Shown: positions 35,182 through 44,113 of the stretch, in pieces | Layout: every line of letters starts with the position of its first letter | Numbering within the stretch: the stretch's first letter is position 1 | Assembly: GCF_017876115.1 (NCBI RefSeq) | Contig: NZ_JAGINO010000026.1 | Location: forward strand, 38,748 to 102,747 | Direction of reading: 5' to 3' | From: Azospirillum picis | Lineage (GTDB): Bacteria; Pseudomonadota; Alphaproteobacteria; Azospirillales; Azospirillaceae | DNA length: 64,000 bases | Made by a program: the position numbers and the translations under genes | Notes under the pieces: model-generated | What the model saw: the letters and a program-made list of their open reading frames with translations, nothing else | The model's database searches: none | What the model was told of the DNA's origin: nothing

Positions 35182-35208
35182 GGGCCGGCACGCAGCCGGC
35201 CCGTTTTT
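35182..35208 (+). terminator. Intra-operon terminator/attenuator after the binding-protein gene
   Basis: GGGCCGGC (35182-35189) and GCCGGCCC (35195-35202) pair around ACGCA, followed by G and TTTTT. It lies between the binding protein and the ATPase-permease gene. It should stop most transcripts and give excess binding protein, a usual arrangement for such operons. Confidence 0.8.
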
Positions 35209-35237
35209 GCCTTCACCGACGAGAGGCCGATCGCGCC

Positions 35238-37772
35238 ATGAGTTCCGCCCTTTCCAAGGACCGCCACCTCCACGCCCCTGTCCCGGCGGACGGCGACACG
35301 CTGCCCGGACGCTCCGGGCCGGTCGTCGTCCTCGACGGGATCTCGAAATCCTATGGCCCGAGCCGCGTCAACGACGGCATCCACCTGTCGATCCACCCCG
35401 GCGAGGTCCTCGGGCTGGTCGGCGCCAACGGCGCCGGCAAAAGCACGCTGATGCGCATCCTATGCGGCGTCACCCAGCCGGACGAGGGAACCCTCGCCAT
35501 TGCCGGCACACCGGTGGAGTTCGGCAGCCACAGCCCGCGCGAGGCGCGGGCCCGCGGCATCCGCATCGTCCACCAGGAACTGTCGCTCTGCACCAACCTG
35601 ACGGTCGCCGAGAACTTCTTCCTCGAATCGCCGGACCATGGCGGGCGGTCGCCGGTGTGGCGCCCGCGCTACCGCGCGCTGGCGCGCCGGGGCATCGAAG
35701 CGGTCTTTCCCAACAGCGGCATCGCCCCCGACGCGGTGGTCGGCGACCTGACGCTGGGACAGCGCCAGATGGTCGAGATCGCGCGGGCCGCCAGCGACCC
35801 GGCCCTGCGCCTGCTGATCCTCGACGAGCCGACCTCCTCCCTCGACAGCGAACGCGGCGCGCAGCTCCACGCCTTCATCCGCCGCCGCGCGCGCGACGGG
35901 GTGTCCTTCATCTTCATCAGCCACAAGTTGCGCGAGGTGCTGGACGTCGTCGCCAGCGTGGTGGTGATGCGCAACGGCCGGGTCGTGCGCGAGGGGCCGG
36001 CCGCCGGCTTCACCATCCACGCCCTGGTCGAACTGATGGGCGGCGACGGCGAACGGCGCGGCCGCCGGACCGGAGGCGTCCCGGACGGCAGCGCCCGGCA
36101 GGACGCGGTTCCCCTGCTGCGGATCGGCGGGCAGGCGACCGCCCCGCTCGGCCGCTCCATCGATGTCGCGGCCGGGACGGTTCTCGGGCTCGCCGGCCTG
36201 GAGGGCGCCGGCCAGAAGGAGCTGCTCCACCGCATCCGCGCCTGTGCGGCCGGCGGGCGCGATCCTGACCTCACCTGCACCGCCCAGGCGGGCTTCGTTT
36301 CGGGCGACCGCCAGCGCGAGGGCGTCTTCGCGCTGTGGGACGTGCTGCGGAACATGACCATCGCCGAGGTGGCGCGCCGCCGCTTCACCGCGCTGCTGTC
36401 GCCCGGCGCCGAACGCGAGGCGGCGGAGCGGTGGGCCGGCCAGTTGCGGCTGGCACCGGAGCGCCTGCCCTCCCGCCTGCTCGATCTCAGCGGCGGCAAC
36501 CAGCAGAAGGCGCTGGTCGCGCGTGCCCTGCTGCCCGGCTTCGACATCGTGCTGCTCGACGATCCCATGCGCGGCGTGGACATCGGGGCCAAGCACGATT
36601 TCTACCGGGTGATCCGCGAGGCCGCCGATGCCGGCCGGCTGGTCGTCTGGCTCAGCACCGAGGATGTCGAGCTGCTGGAATGCGACCGGGTGCTCGTTTT
36701 CCAGAACGGCGCCATCGTGCGCGATCTGGAAGGCGAGGACATCTCCGAGGACAGCATCGTCGGCAGCGCCTTCCAGAGCGAGGCGTCCGGCCGGTCCGCC
36801 CCGGCTCCCGCCGCTGCCGGACCGATTGCAGCCAAGCCCGAGGCGTCGAACTGGACGGCGGGTCTGGTGTCCTTGATGCCGCTGGCGAGCCTCGCGCTGG
36901 TCGCCGGCGCACTGGGCTGGCTGAACCCGTCGGCGGCCAGCCTGTTCGGCGTGGACCTGCTGCTCAGCTCGGCGGTGCCGCTGGTGCTGATCGCGCTCGC
37001 GCAGATGGTCATCGTCGGCGGCAGCCAGGTGGATCTCGGCATCGGCGCCTATGCGGGGCTGGTGAACGTCATCAGCGCCACCATCCTGGTCGAACAGCCC
37101 GCCCTGGGTGCCGCGCTGCTGGCCGCCGTGCTGGCCGGCTATTCCCTGCTCGGCGCCGTCATCGAGCGCCGGCGGATTCCCGCCATCGTCGTGACGCTGG
37201 GCGCCTCCTTCATCTGGCTCGGCTGCGGCTTCACCCTGCAGGCCGCGCCGGGCGGCTCCAGCCCCGACTGGCTCGCCGCCGCCTTCGGCTGGCAGCTCCC
37301 CGGCCTGCCGACCGCGGCGGTGATGGTCGTGCTGGCCGGGCTGTGCGGGCTGCTGGTCGACCGTTCGCGGCTGGGCGTCGTCCTGCGCGCCTTCGGCAAC
37401 AACGGCCATGCCCTGGTCCAGGCCGGATGGTCGCCGCTGCGCCACAGCGTCCTGCGCTATCTCGTCGCCGGCTTGTTCGCGACCGCCGCCGGCCTGTCGA
37501 TGACCGCCATCACCACCGCCAGCGACATCAACGCCGGCAGCAGCTTCACCCTTCTCAGCATCGCCGCCGTCGTGATCGGCGGCTGCCGGCTGGTCGGCGG
37601 CGTCACCGCCCCGGCCGGCGTGGTGGCGGGAGCGGTGACCCTCTCTCTCATCGGCTCGCTGCTGAGCTTCCTCGACATCAGCACCGACTACAACGCCGCG
37701 GTCCAGGGCCTGCTGCTGATCGGCATCCTGGCTCTGCGCACGATGATCGACCGCAAGGAGACCGAGGCATGA
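35238..37772 (+). CDS. Fused sugar ABC transporter ATPase-permease (RbsA-RbsC fusion)
   Basis: An 844-residue protein joining two ABC domains to a membrane permease. ABC domain 1 (about 28-250) has Walker A GANGAGKST, the linker LTLGQRQ and Walker B LLILDEPTSSLD. ABC domain 2 (about 290-510) has the degenerate Walker A GLEGAGQKE typical of RbsA and the signature LSGGNQQK. An Ala/Pro-rich linker (about 518-535) leads to an RbsC-like permease with about nine membrane segments. RbsA and RbsC are normally separate proteins. There is no stop or frameshift at the joint. A second permease gene overlaps its end (ATGA). Confidence 0.9.
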   Translation: MSSALSKDRHLHAPVPADGDTLPGRSGPVVVLDGISKSYGPSRVNDGIHLSIHPGEVLGLVGANGAGKSTLMRILCGVTQPDEGTLAIAGTPVEFGSHSPREARARGIRIVHQELSLCTNLTVAENFFLESPDHGGRSPVWRPRYRALARRGIEAVFPNSGIAPDAVVGDLTLGQRQMVEIARAASDPALRLLILDEPTSSLDSERGAQLHAFIRRRARDGVSFIFISHKLREVLDVVASVVVMRNGRVVREGPAAGFTIHALVELMGGDGERRGRRTGGVPDGSARQDAVPLLRIGGQATAPLGRSIDVAAGTVLGLAGLEGAGQKELLHRIRACAAGGRDPDLTCTAQAGFVSGDRQREGVFALWDVLRNMTIAEVARRRFTALLSPGAEREAAERWAGQLRLAPERLPSRLLDLSGGNQQKALVARALLPGFDIVLLDDPMRGVDIGAKHDFYRVIREAADAGRLVVWLSTEDVELLECDRVLVFQNGAIVRDLEGEDISEDSIVGSAFQSEASGRSAPAPAAAGPIAAKPEASNWTAGLVSLMPLASLALVAGALGWLNPSAASLFGVDLLLSSAVPLVLIALAQMVIVGGSQVDLGIGAYAGLVNVISATILVEQPALGAALLAAVLAGYSLLGAVIERRRIPAIVVTLGASFIWLGCGFTLQAAPGGSSPDWLAAAFGWQLPGLPTAAVMVVLAGLCGLLVDRSRLGVVLRAFGNNGHALVQAGWSPLRHSVLRYLVAGLFATAAGLSMTAITTASDINAGSSFTLLSIAAVVIGGCRLVGGVTAPAGVVAGAVTLSLIGSLLSFLDISTDYNAAVQGLLLIGILALRTMIDRKETEA

Positions 37773-38725
37773 GGACGCTTCTGACCTGGACCGACAAGCG
37801 CCCGTGGGCATGGTCGCTCCTGGGCATCCTGATCCTGTGGCTGGTCCTCGGCATCCTGACCGCCCGCTTCAGCGTTCAGAGCCTGTCGGGGGTGATGACG
37901 ACCGCGGCCTTCCTGCTGTTCCCGGCCCTGGGCCAGATGCTGGTCGTCACCACGGGGCGCGGCAACATCGATCTTTCGATCCCCAGCGTCATCACCCTGT
38001 CGGCCTTCCTGTCGGTGAACATCGTCGGCGGATCGGACCAGATGCTGCCGCTCGGCCTGCTCGCGGTGCTGGGCACCGGGCTTGCGGTCGGGCTGCTCAA
38101 CGCCCTGCTCGTCCTGGTGCTGCGCATTCCCGCGATGATCGCGACGCTGGCGACCGGCTATGTGCTTGCCACTGCCACCATGCTGGCCAACCGGTCGGCG
38201 TCCGGCTTCCAGATCAGCCCGATCCTGACCTGGCTCACCAGCGGGCGGGTGGCCTCCGTCCCGGTGATCGTGATCGTGGCGCTGCTCGCCACCGGGCTCT
38301 GCGCCCTCATGTTGAAATGGACGGTGTTCGGCCGCGTGCTGTCCGCCGTCGGGCAGAACCAGCGTGCCGCCGCCTTCGCCGGCATCCCGGTCGGCCGGGT
38401 GGTCACCACCACGTTCGTCGCCAGCGCCATGATCGCCGCCCTCACCGGTACCCTGCTGTCGGCAAGGGCGGGGGGCGCCTTCCTCGACATGGGCAGTCCG
38501 TTCCTTCTCCAATCGGTCGGGGCGGTCGTGTTGGGCGGAACCCTGATCTTCGGCGGCAGCGCCACCGCCGCCGGCACCTTGTTCGGCTCCGTCCTGCTGG
38601 TCCTGATCGTCACCACCATGCAGATCGCCGGGCTGCCGGGAGGAACCCAGGAGATCATCCAGGGCGTGGTGATCATCGCGGTCCTGGCCTTCGCAGGAGA
38701 TGCCCGTAGCCGCGGCTCGGCCTAG
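37769..38725 (+). CDS. RbsC-type ABC transporter permease
   Basis: A 318-residue permease with about nine hydrophobic segments and the family features GNIDLSIPSVITLSAF and GAVVLGGTLIFGGSATAAGTLFGS. It starts at an ATG overlapping the stop of the fused gene. It should form the transmembrane channel as a heterodimer with the permease half of the fusion. A strong terminator follows. Confidence 0.92.
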   Translation: MRTLLTWTDKRPWAWSLLGILILWLVLGILTARFSVQSLSGVMTTAAFLLFPALGQMLVVTTGRGNIDLSIPSVITLSAFLSVNIVGGSDQMLPLGLLAVLGTGLAVGLLNALLVLVLRIPAMIATLATGYVLATATMLANRSASGFQISPILTWLTSGRVASVPVIVIVALLATGLCALMLKWTVFGRVLSAVGQNQRAAAFAGIPVGRVVTTTFVASAMIAALTGTLLSARAGGAFLDMGSPFLLQSVGAVVLGGTLIFGGSATAAGTLFGSVLLVLIVTTMQIAGLPGGTQEIIQGVVIIAVLAFAGDARSRGSA

Positions 38726-38762
38726 GGGGAGCCCCCTGTTCCGGCGGACTTGCAGGCGTGAA

Positions 38763-38796
38763 CCGGCGGCCATCCACGATGACCGCCGGCTTTTTT
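38763..38796 (+). terminator. Intrinsic terminator of the sugar ABC operon
   Basis: CCGGCGG (38763-38769) pairs with CCGCCGG (38783-38789), followed by C and TTTTTT (38791-38796). Confidence 0.85.
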
Positions 38797-38869
38797 GCCG
38801 ACCGACTGTGAATAAGCCCCCAACGCGGCCCCCTGACATCCGCAATAACCGCCTTGCAGGGGATGGCCA

Positions 38870-39370
38870 TCAATATCGAACGACTATCGTCTGCGATGTG
38901 CTGATGGGCAATTCCGTCTTATAGGTTATCTGTTTCAGGACCAGATTAGATCGGATCGTGGCGACAAACTCTATTTTCGATAGTTTGCTTGCGATCAGAT
39001 GTTCGAGTTCCTCCACGTCCCGGACGACCACGCGCAGCAGGAAATCGCAGTCGCCCGTCATCCAATTGCATTCCATCACCTCGGGAATGCGTTCGACGGC
39101 GTCCCGGAAATTTTCCAGGGCCGGTTGCGGCTGTTTGTCGAGCTTGACCTGGATATAGGCATTGATTTCCAGCCCCATCGCCTTGGGATTCAGAAGGGTG
39201 ACCCGTCGATCGATGATGCCGGTCTGCTCCAGCTTCTTCACCCGCGTGAGACAGGGTGAGGGAGACAGATTGATTCTGCCGGCAAGTTCTACGTTCGTCA
39301 GATTTGCGTCCTTCTGCAACTCTTTCAGGATCTTGATGTCCGTTCGGTCGAGCGTCAGCGTGTTCATCAT
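38870..39370 (-). CDS. Lrp/AsnC-family regulator
   Basis: A 166-residue Lrp-type regulator. The helix-turn-helix is at about 10-60 (DIKILKELQKDANLTNVELAGRI, SPSPCLTRVKKLE), followed by the RAM ligand domain (IQVKLDKQPQPALENF, GDCDFLLRVVVRDVEEL). GGGAG precedes tandem ATGs at 39370 and 39367. It stands alone between the ABC operon and an AraC gene, so its target is not evident. Confidence 0.92.
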   Translation of the reverse strand: MMNTLTLDRTDIKILKELQKDANLTNVELAGRINLSPSPCLTRVKKLEQTGIIDRRVTLLNPKAMGLEINAYIQVKLDKQPQPALENFRDAVERIPEVMECNWMTGDCDFLLRVVVRDVEELEHLIASKLSKIEFVATIRSNLVLKQITYKTELPISTSQTIVVRY

Positions 39371-39590
39371 GATGACTCCCTGTTGTATTCTTGGCGGCTT
39401 GGCTTGGAACCGAAGCGAAGAACGGCAGGAAATTCCGCGGAACAAACCTATTTGAGTGCAGCACGCGTTCCCTTCTGCCATTCGAATGTACACAAAGCAG
39501 AGTGTATCCGAGGCCATCCAATGGCAGAATCTATGGGATTGCCATTTTATGTCGCGAAACTGTCAAAATCGGACTGAGGTCCGCTTCGAG

Positions 39591-40487
39591 ATGCCGGAGG
39601 CCGCAACATTGCCGAAGACCGCGCGGAGTGGTGTGAAGTGGCCGGAAGCTCCTGTTGCCGATGAGGCCGGCTCGATGCTATGGGACCCCACCGGCCTGCG
39701 CGTCAGCTTCACCACGCTCGATCCCGACGAATTCGCCCGGCCGCTGGTCTCATTTCTTGTCCAACGCAATGTGGATGACGACGAACTGCCCATCCACCGG
39801 CACAGGAAGGGTCAACTGGTGGTGGCGGCGGAAGGCTCGGTCATGTGCCGGACGCTCGATGGACTTCGGATCGTCCCGTCCAATGGGGCGGTCTGGATCC
39901 CGGGGGGGATTCCCCACAGTGTCTCCATGTCGGACAGGGGCCGGTCATACTGCGTTTTCATCAATCCGGGACTGTCACCGCTGCCGGATTCCTGCGCGAC
40001 CTTCTCGATCAGCCCGATGTTGCGCGAGATGATCTTCCACCTCGCCAACCTGCCGCCGCTCTACCCTTTGGAGGGTCCGACGAGCCGTCTGGCCCAGGTG
40101 ATTCTGGACGAACTCGCACAGATGAAGGCGGAGCCGCTTCACTTTCCGGTTTCCAGCCATCCGAGGATACAGCGCATCGCCGCTCAGTTGCTGGAGGCGC
40201 CGGACGACCGCAGGACCATCCGGGAATGGGCGGCGGCGGTCGCCATGAGCGAGCGGACCTTGGCCCGGCTCATCCTCAAGCATACGGGAATGTCGTTCGG
40301 CCGGTGGCGCCAGCAACTCCATATCGTGATCGCCGTCCAACGGCTGTCGATGGGTGCGACAGTTCAAGCGATCTCCCAGGAACTGGGGTACGACTCTCCA
40401 AGTGCGTTCACCGCGATGTTCAGGAAGCACATGGGACAACCACCGCGCCGTTACCTGCAGGATCGGGCGGAAGGCACGACGACCTGA
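39591..40487 (+). CDS. AraC-family regulator with cupin domain (paralogue 1)
   Basis: A 298-residue regulator with an N-terminal cupin (PIHRHRKGQLVVAAEG; WIPGGIPHSV) and a C-terminal AraC domain (REWAAAVAMSERTLARLILKHTGMSFGRWRQQL, then VQAISQELGYDSPSAFTAMFRK). It closely resembles the regulator at 50089-50952. The start at 39591 has GAGG 11 bases upstream; earlier ATGs at 39549 and 39456 keep the frame. It converges on an MFS gene and may regulate the flavin monooxygenase cluster beyond it. Confidence 0.88.
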   Translation: MPEAATLPKTARSGVKWPEAPVADEAGSMLWDPTGLRVSFTTLDPDEFARPLVSFLVQRNVDDDELPIHRHRKGQLVVAAEGSVMCRTLDGLRIVPSNGAVWIPGGIPHSVSMSDRGRSYCVFINPGLSPLPDSCATFSISPMLREMIFHLANLPPLYPLEGPTSRLAQVILDELAQMKAEPLHFPVSSHPRIQRIAAQLLEAPDDRRTIREWAAAVAMSERTLARLILKHTGMSFGRWRQQLHIVIAVQRLSMGATVQAISQELGYDSPSAFTAMFRKHMGQPPRRYLQDRAEGTTT

Positions 40488-40574
40488 CGCCGCATCGCTT
40501 CGGCCCGGATGTTGTCCTTGGGATATTGTCCGGGGTCTCGCCATCGGCCGAACAGGCGCAACACCCGCCTCATG

Positions 40575-40617
40575 CCGACGGCTCCTGATCCCGCCTGCCG
40601 GGATCAGGAGCCGTCGG
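40575..40617. terminator. 18-bp hairpin between convergent genes
   Basis: A perfect 18-bp inverted repeat (40575-40592 with 40600-40617) with a seven-base loop separates the ends of the AraC and MFS genes. No clear T-run is present on either side, so bidirectional termination is likely but unproven. Confidence 0.6.
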
Positions 40618-40676
40618 TGTGTTCGGGGGCCGGCCCTGCGGTCACCGCGCGGATGCCTGCGGCCGGGGCTCCCCTG

Positions 40677-42041
40677 TCAGCTAACGATGTCCCGCCTGAT
40701 GGTCCTTCGCGCCACCATGAAGGCCGCCGCCGCCAGGAGATAGACGAGCGACGTGCTGATCAGCGCCCAGCGGATGGCGTCACCGGACCCCATCGACCGT
40801 GCGAGATGATCGCTGGTCAGGCCGACCGACAGCGGTCCGAGGCCGAGCCCGATCAGATTGGCAAAGAACAGGAAGAGAGCGGTGGCCGTTGCCCTGGTCC
40901 TCGGGCGCACCAGGCTTTGCACCGCGGCGAAGATGGGGCCGTAGTAGATGGACTGCAGCATCATCGGCAACCCCATCAGGCAAAGCGCAGCCACGGTGTT
41001 CGAGGTGGTGTAAGTCGCGAAGAGCGCGAACGGCATGCACAGGGCCGCCGCCGCCGGGATCGTCGCATAGGCGGTCAGGTTGCTGCGCATGACCGCCCGA
41101 TCCGTCGACCAGCCGCCCAGCCATGTGCCCGCCGCTCCGCAGATGCCGACGATCAGGCCCAGCACCGTGCCGAGGAAGCCCGTTGGCCCCAACTGGATTC
41201 CGGTGAGATTGTTCAGCCTGACCGCCAGCGCGCCCAACCCTTCCGTGTGATTGCGCAGGAAATGGGAGCTTTGGAAGGCAAGATTGCTGTAGATCCCGAA
41301 ACTCATGGCCGCCATCGCGACCGTGAGCCAGATATAGGTTCGGTTCCTGCCGAGTTCGCCCAGTGCCTCCCTCAAGGCAGGCGCGCTTTGCGCCTCGCTG
41401 GCCGCGAAGGAGGACTTCCGCGGCTCGGGCAGAGTGAAGTAGGCCAGCAGCCCAAGGATGATGCCGGGCACCCCGACCAGCGCGAAGGAGGCGCGCCAGC
41501 CGAGACTGTCCGCGATCAGGCCACCGACCACCATCCCGACCAGGGAGCCGGCGGGAATCCCCATGGAGAAGAAGGCCAGCGCCGACGCCCGCGTCTCTCT
41601 TGTCGTGTAATCGCTGATCAGGGATTGCGATGCCGGCGTGCAGCCGGCCTCGCCGGCGCCGACACCGACCCTGGCGAGGAAAAGCTGGGTGAAGTTCTGG
41701 GCCACGCCACAGACCGCCGTGAACAGGCTCCAGGTGATCGCCGACAAGGCGACGATCCTGACCCGGTCCGAACGCTCTGCCCACCGCGCGATCGGAAGGG
41801 CCAGCGTCGCGTAGAAAATGGCGAAGGAAAGCCCGGTCAACGACCCCAACTGCCAGTCCGCGAGACCGAGTTCGCGCTTGATCGGTTCCGCCAGGATATT
41901 GACGATCTGACGGTCGACGAAGTTCAGCATGTAAACGAGGAACAGCATGGTCAAGGCGTAGCGTCGATACCGGATCGACATGGCCATCGGCTTCGGTCGC
42001 GGTTGCGGCACCGACGCCGTCGTCATTGCGTCTTCGATCAT
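40677..42041 (-). CDS. MFS transporter (spinster-like)
   Basis: A 454-residue, 12-segment major facilitator. YMLNFVDRQIVNILAEPIKRELGL and GAGEAGCTPASQSLISDY resemble the spinster/aromatic-acid branch. GGAG lies eight bases before the ATG at 42041; the longer upstream frame is not supported. It is in the same direction as the seven-gene flavin monooxygenase cluster and 270 bp after it, so it may import the cluster's substrate. Confidence 0.85.
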   Translation of the reverse strand: MIEDAMTTASVPQPRPKPMAMSIRYRRYALTMLFLVYMLNFVDRQIVNILAEPIKRELGLADWQLGSLTGLSFAIFYATLALPIARWAERSDRVRIVALSAITWSLFTAVCGVAQNFTQLFLARVGVGAGEAGCTPASQSLISDYTTRETRASALAFFSMGIPAGSLVGMVVGGLIADSLGWRASFALVGVPGIILGLLAYFTLPEPRKSSFAASEAQSAPALREALGELGRNRTYIWLTVAMAAMSFGIYSNLAFQSSHFLRNHTEGLGALAVRLNNLTGIQLGPTGFLGTVLGLIVGICGAAGTWLGGWSTDRAVMRSNLTAYATIPAAAALCMPFALFATYTTSNTVAALCLMGLPMMLQSIYYGPIFAAVQSLVRPRTRATATALFLFFANLIGLGLGPLSVGLTSDHLARSMGSGDAIRWALISTSLVYLLAAAAFMVARRTIRRDIVS

Positions 42042-42311
42042 ACGGCTGTCTCCAGAAAGACCAAGCCCAGGGTGGTGCCGGGTCGGTTTCGGTCGGAACG
42101 CGGTGTCGGGGAGGTGCCGGGGAGGTGGGGACTCACCTTGCCGCCGGTGTGTGGCTCGGCATGCCGACTGACGACGCCGGTCCAGCCTGCGGAAGCAGCA
42201 GGCGCTTTCGGGGCAGAAGGACATCACCGGCGTGACGGCGCTCAAAGACAGCCTGGATTTCCGCTCTAAGCGCCCATGATGATACAATGGCAGGAACTCG
42301 GAGACTCCGTG
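42042..42311. other. Gap between the flavin reductase and MFS genes
   Basis: A 270-bp gap on the minus-strand path. No gene or recognisable element is supported. Confidence 0.35.
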
Positions 42312-42842
42312 TTATTTTTCAGATTCAAAATGTTCGATGCATCCGAACTGGCCAGAAGAGTAAATCAATGGACTCTTTTCCTGATTGTGGTGCTGGGCAA
42401 CAACGGCGCCGATCATGATCGTATGGGTGGCGACTTCCACTGTGTCCTGTAGTCTGCAATCGAAGCTGCAAACGGATTGAAGAAGGACCGGAACGCCGGT
42501 GGCCATCCCGCCCCATTCAGCGGCGGAAAAACGGGAGGCGCCCTTGGTGCCGTCGATCGCCGCGAAGCGTTCCGCCAGTTGGACTTGATCGGCCGAAAGG
42601 ACGTTCCAGGAGAAGGCGCCGGTCCCGAGAATGACGTCATGGGCCTCGGCGCCGCGGTTGATGCAGGCAAGAACCATCGGCGGATCGACGCACAGGGAAA
42701 CCGCGGCGGTGACGGTCAGGCCGCGCCTGTCGGGACCCTGGCCCGACGCCACGATCGAGACCGACCCCACAACGGCCCGCAACGCACTCTTGAAGGCCCC
42801 CGTCTCGACATAGTTTGGAACAGCGACATCTTGTCCTGACAT
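42312..42842 (-). CDS. Flavin reductase (HpaC-like)
   Basis: A 176-residue flavin reductase-domain protein. The signature covers SALRAVVGSVSIVAS, GLTVTAAVSLCVDPPMVLACINRGAE and FSWNVLSADQ. Such proteins use NAD(P)H to make free reduced FMN for a partner monooxygenase; the luciferase-like enzyme in this cluster is the obvious partner. GAGG lies seven bases before the ATG at 42842. The C-terminus has the HHNQEKSPLIYSSGQFG motif usual for the family. Confidence 0.9.
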   Translation of the reverse strand: MSGQDVAVPNYVETGAFKSALRAVVGSVSIVASGQGPDRRGLTVTAAVSLCVDPPMVLACINRGAEAHDVILGTGAFSWNVLSADQVQLAERFAAIDGTKGASRFSAAEWGGMATGVPVLLQSVCSFDCRLQDTVEVATHTIMIGAVVAQHHNQEKSPLIYSSGQFGCIEHFESEK

Positions 42843-42961
42843 GGCGAACCTCACGCAAGGCAGTGGAATGACAGGGCGCCGGCCCTGGTCGGCACCGCGG
42901 GACCGGTCGTCCGGCATCTGGGTTTGACCGCGGTCGAGGCCGCAATCCGCGGGACGCTCCG

Positions 42962-44092
42962 CTACGGGGCGGCTGGGGCGGCCGGCAGCGGCCGGTGCTC
43001 CACGATGTTCAGGCCGTAGCCCCTGAGTGCCACCGGGACATGCTGCGAGTTGGACAGGAGGATCATGTCGTGAATGCCGAGCTCCGCGAGAACCTGGGCG
43101 CCGACGCCGTAGTTGCGCAGTTCGGCCTTGTCGACGAGCGGTTCGCCCGCCTTCACCCGAAGAAGCTGCGAGATCGGCATATCGCGGTTGAACAGCACGA
43201 TCACGCCCCTCCCTTCAGCCGCGATCTCCTGCATGGACCGTGCGACGATATCGCCGCGCCCGCCGGCCTGGCCGAGCACGTCCGACAGGATGTCCAGCGC
43301 GTGCATGCGCACCAGCGTCGGCCTCTCGTCGATCACGCCCTTCACCAGGGCGATCGCCTCCGTCCCGATCGCCTTGATGCGGAAGGTGATGGCGCTCCAA
43401 TCCCCGCCCCATCGGCTGTCGAATTTCGTGGTGACGACCCGCTCGACGTCGTGATCGTGGCGGCGGCGGAAGGCGATGAGGTCGCGGATCGTGCCGATCT
43501 TGAGCGCGTGACGCTGGGCGAAGGCGACCAGGTCGTCGAGACGGGCCATCGTCCCGTCCTCCTTCATGATCTCGCAGATCACGCCCGACGGATTGAGGCC
43601 GGCAAGGCGCGCGACGTCCACCGCCGCCTCGGTATGGCCTGCGCGGACCAGCACGCCACCGGGCCGGGAGACAAGGGGAAAGATGTGGCCCGGCGAGACG
43701 ATCTGGTCCGGGCCCCTGGCCGCGTCGATTGCCACCGCCACCGTCCGCGCGCGGTCCGCCGCGGAGATGCCGGTGGAAACCCCTTCGCGCGCCTCGATGG
43801 AAACGGTGAAGGCCGTCCCATGGCGGGTGCCGTTTTCCGCGCTCATCAATTTAAGGCCGAGCTGGTCGACCCGCTCCTTGCCGAGCGCCAGACAGATGAG
43901 GCCCCTGCCATGCGACGCCATGAAGTTGATCGCCTCGGGCGTCGCCATCTGCGCCGGGATCACGAGATCGCCCTCGTTCTCCCGATCCTCGTCGTCGACG
44001 AGGATGAACATTCGACCGTTGCGCGCCTCGTCGATGATCTCAATCGTCGAGGACAGGCATGGATGGCGTGGGGTGCAGGAGAGCATCGTCAT
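42962..44092 (-). CDS. ribB: 3,4-dihydroxy-2-butanone 4-phosphate synthase with degenerate GTP cyclohydrolase II domain
   Basis: A 376-residue RibBA-like protein. The N-terminal RibB domain is intact, with DDEDRENEGDL (33-43), HGRGLICLAL and AGHTEAAVDVARLAG; it makes the four-carbon precursor of riboflavin. The C-terminal RibA-like domain (about 205-365) has lost the zinc cysteines: the usual C-x10-C-x-C region reads LDILSDVLGQAGGRGD, and the catalytic EGRGIGL is replaced. GTP cyclohydrolase activity is not expected. Such RibBX forms occur in alphaproteobacteria. Its place in a flavin monooxygenase cluster suggests a dedicated boost of FMN supply. Confidence 0.88.
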   Translation of the reverse strand: MTMLSCTPRHPCLSSTIEIIDEARNGRMFILVDDEDRENEGDLVIPAQMATPEAINFMASHGRGLICLALGKERVDQLGLKLMSAENGTRHGTAFTVSIEAREGVSTGISAADRARTVAVAIDAARGPDQIVSPGHIFPLVSRPGGVLVRAGHTEAAVDVARLAGLNPSGVICEIMKEDGTMARLDDLVAFAQRHALKIGTIRDLIAFRRRHDHDVERVVTTKFDSRWGGDWSAITFRIKAIGTEAIALVKGVIDERPTLVRMHALDILSDVLGQAGGRGDIVARSMQEIAAEGRGVIVLFNRDMPISQLLRVKAGEPLVDKAELRNYGVGAQVLAELGIHDMILLSNSQHVPVALRGYGLNIVEHRPLPAAPAAP

Positions 44093-44113
44093 GACATTCC
44101 TTCGATCACCGCG

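Noticed and set aside
42962..44092. Bifunctional RibBA with active GTP cyclohydrolase II
   Set aside because: Zinc-binding cysteines and the catalytic EGRGIGL are absent, so only the RibB half is claimed.
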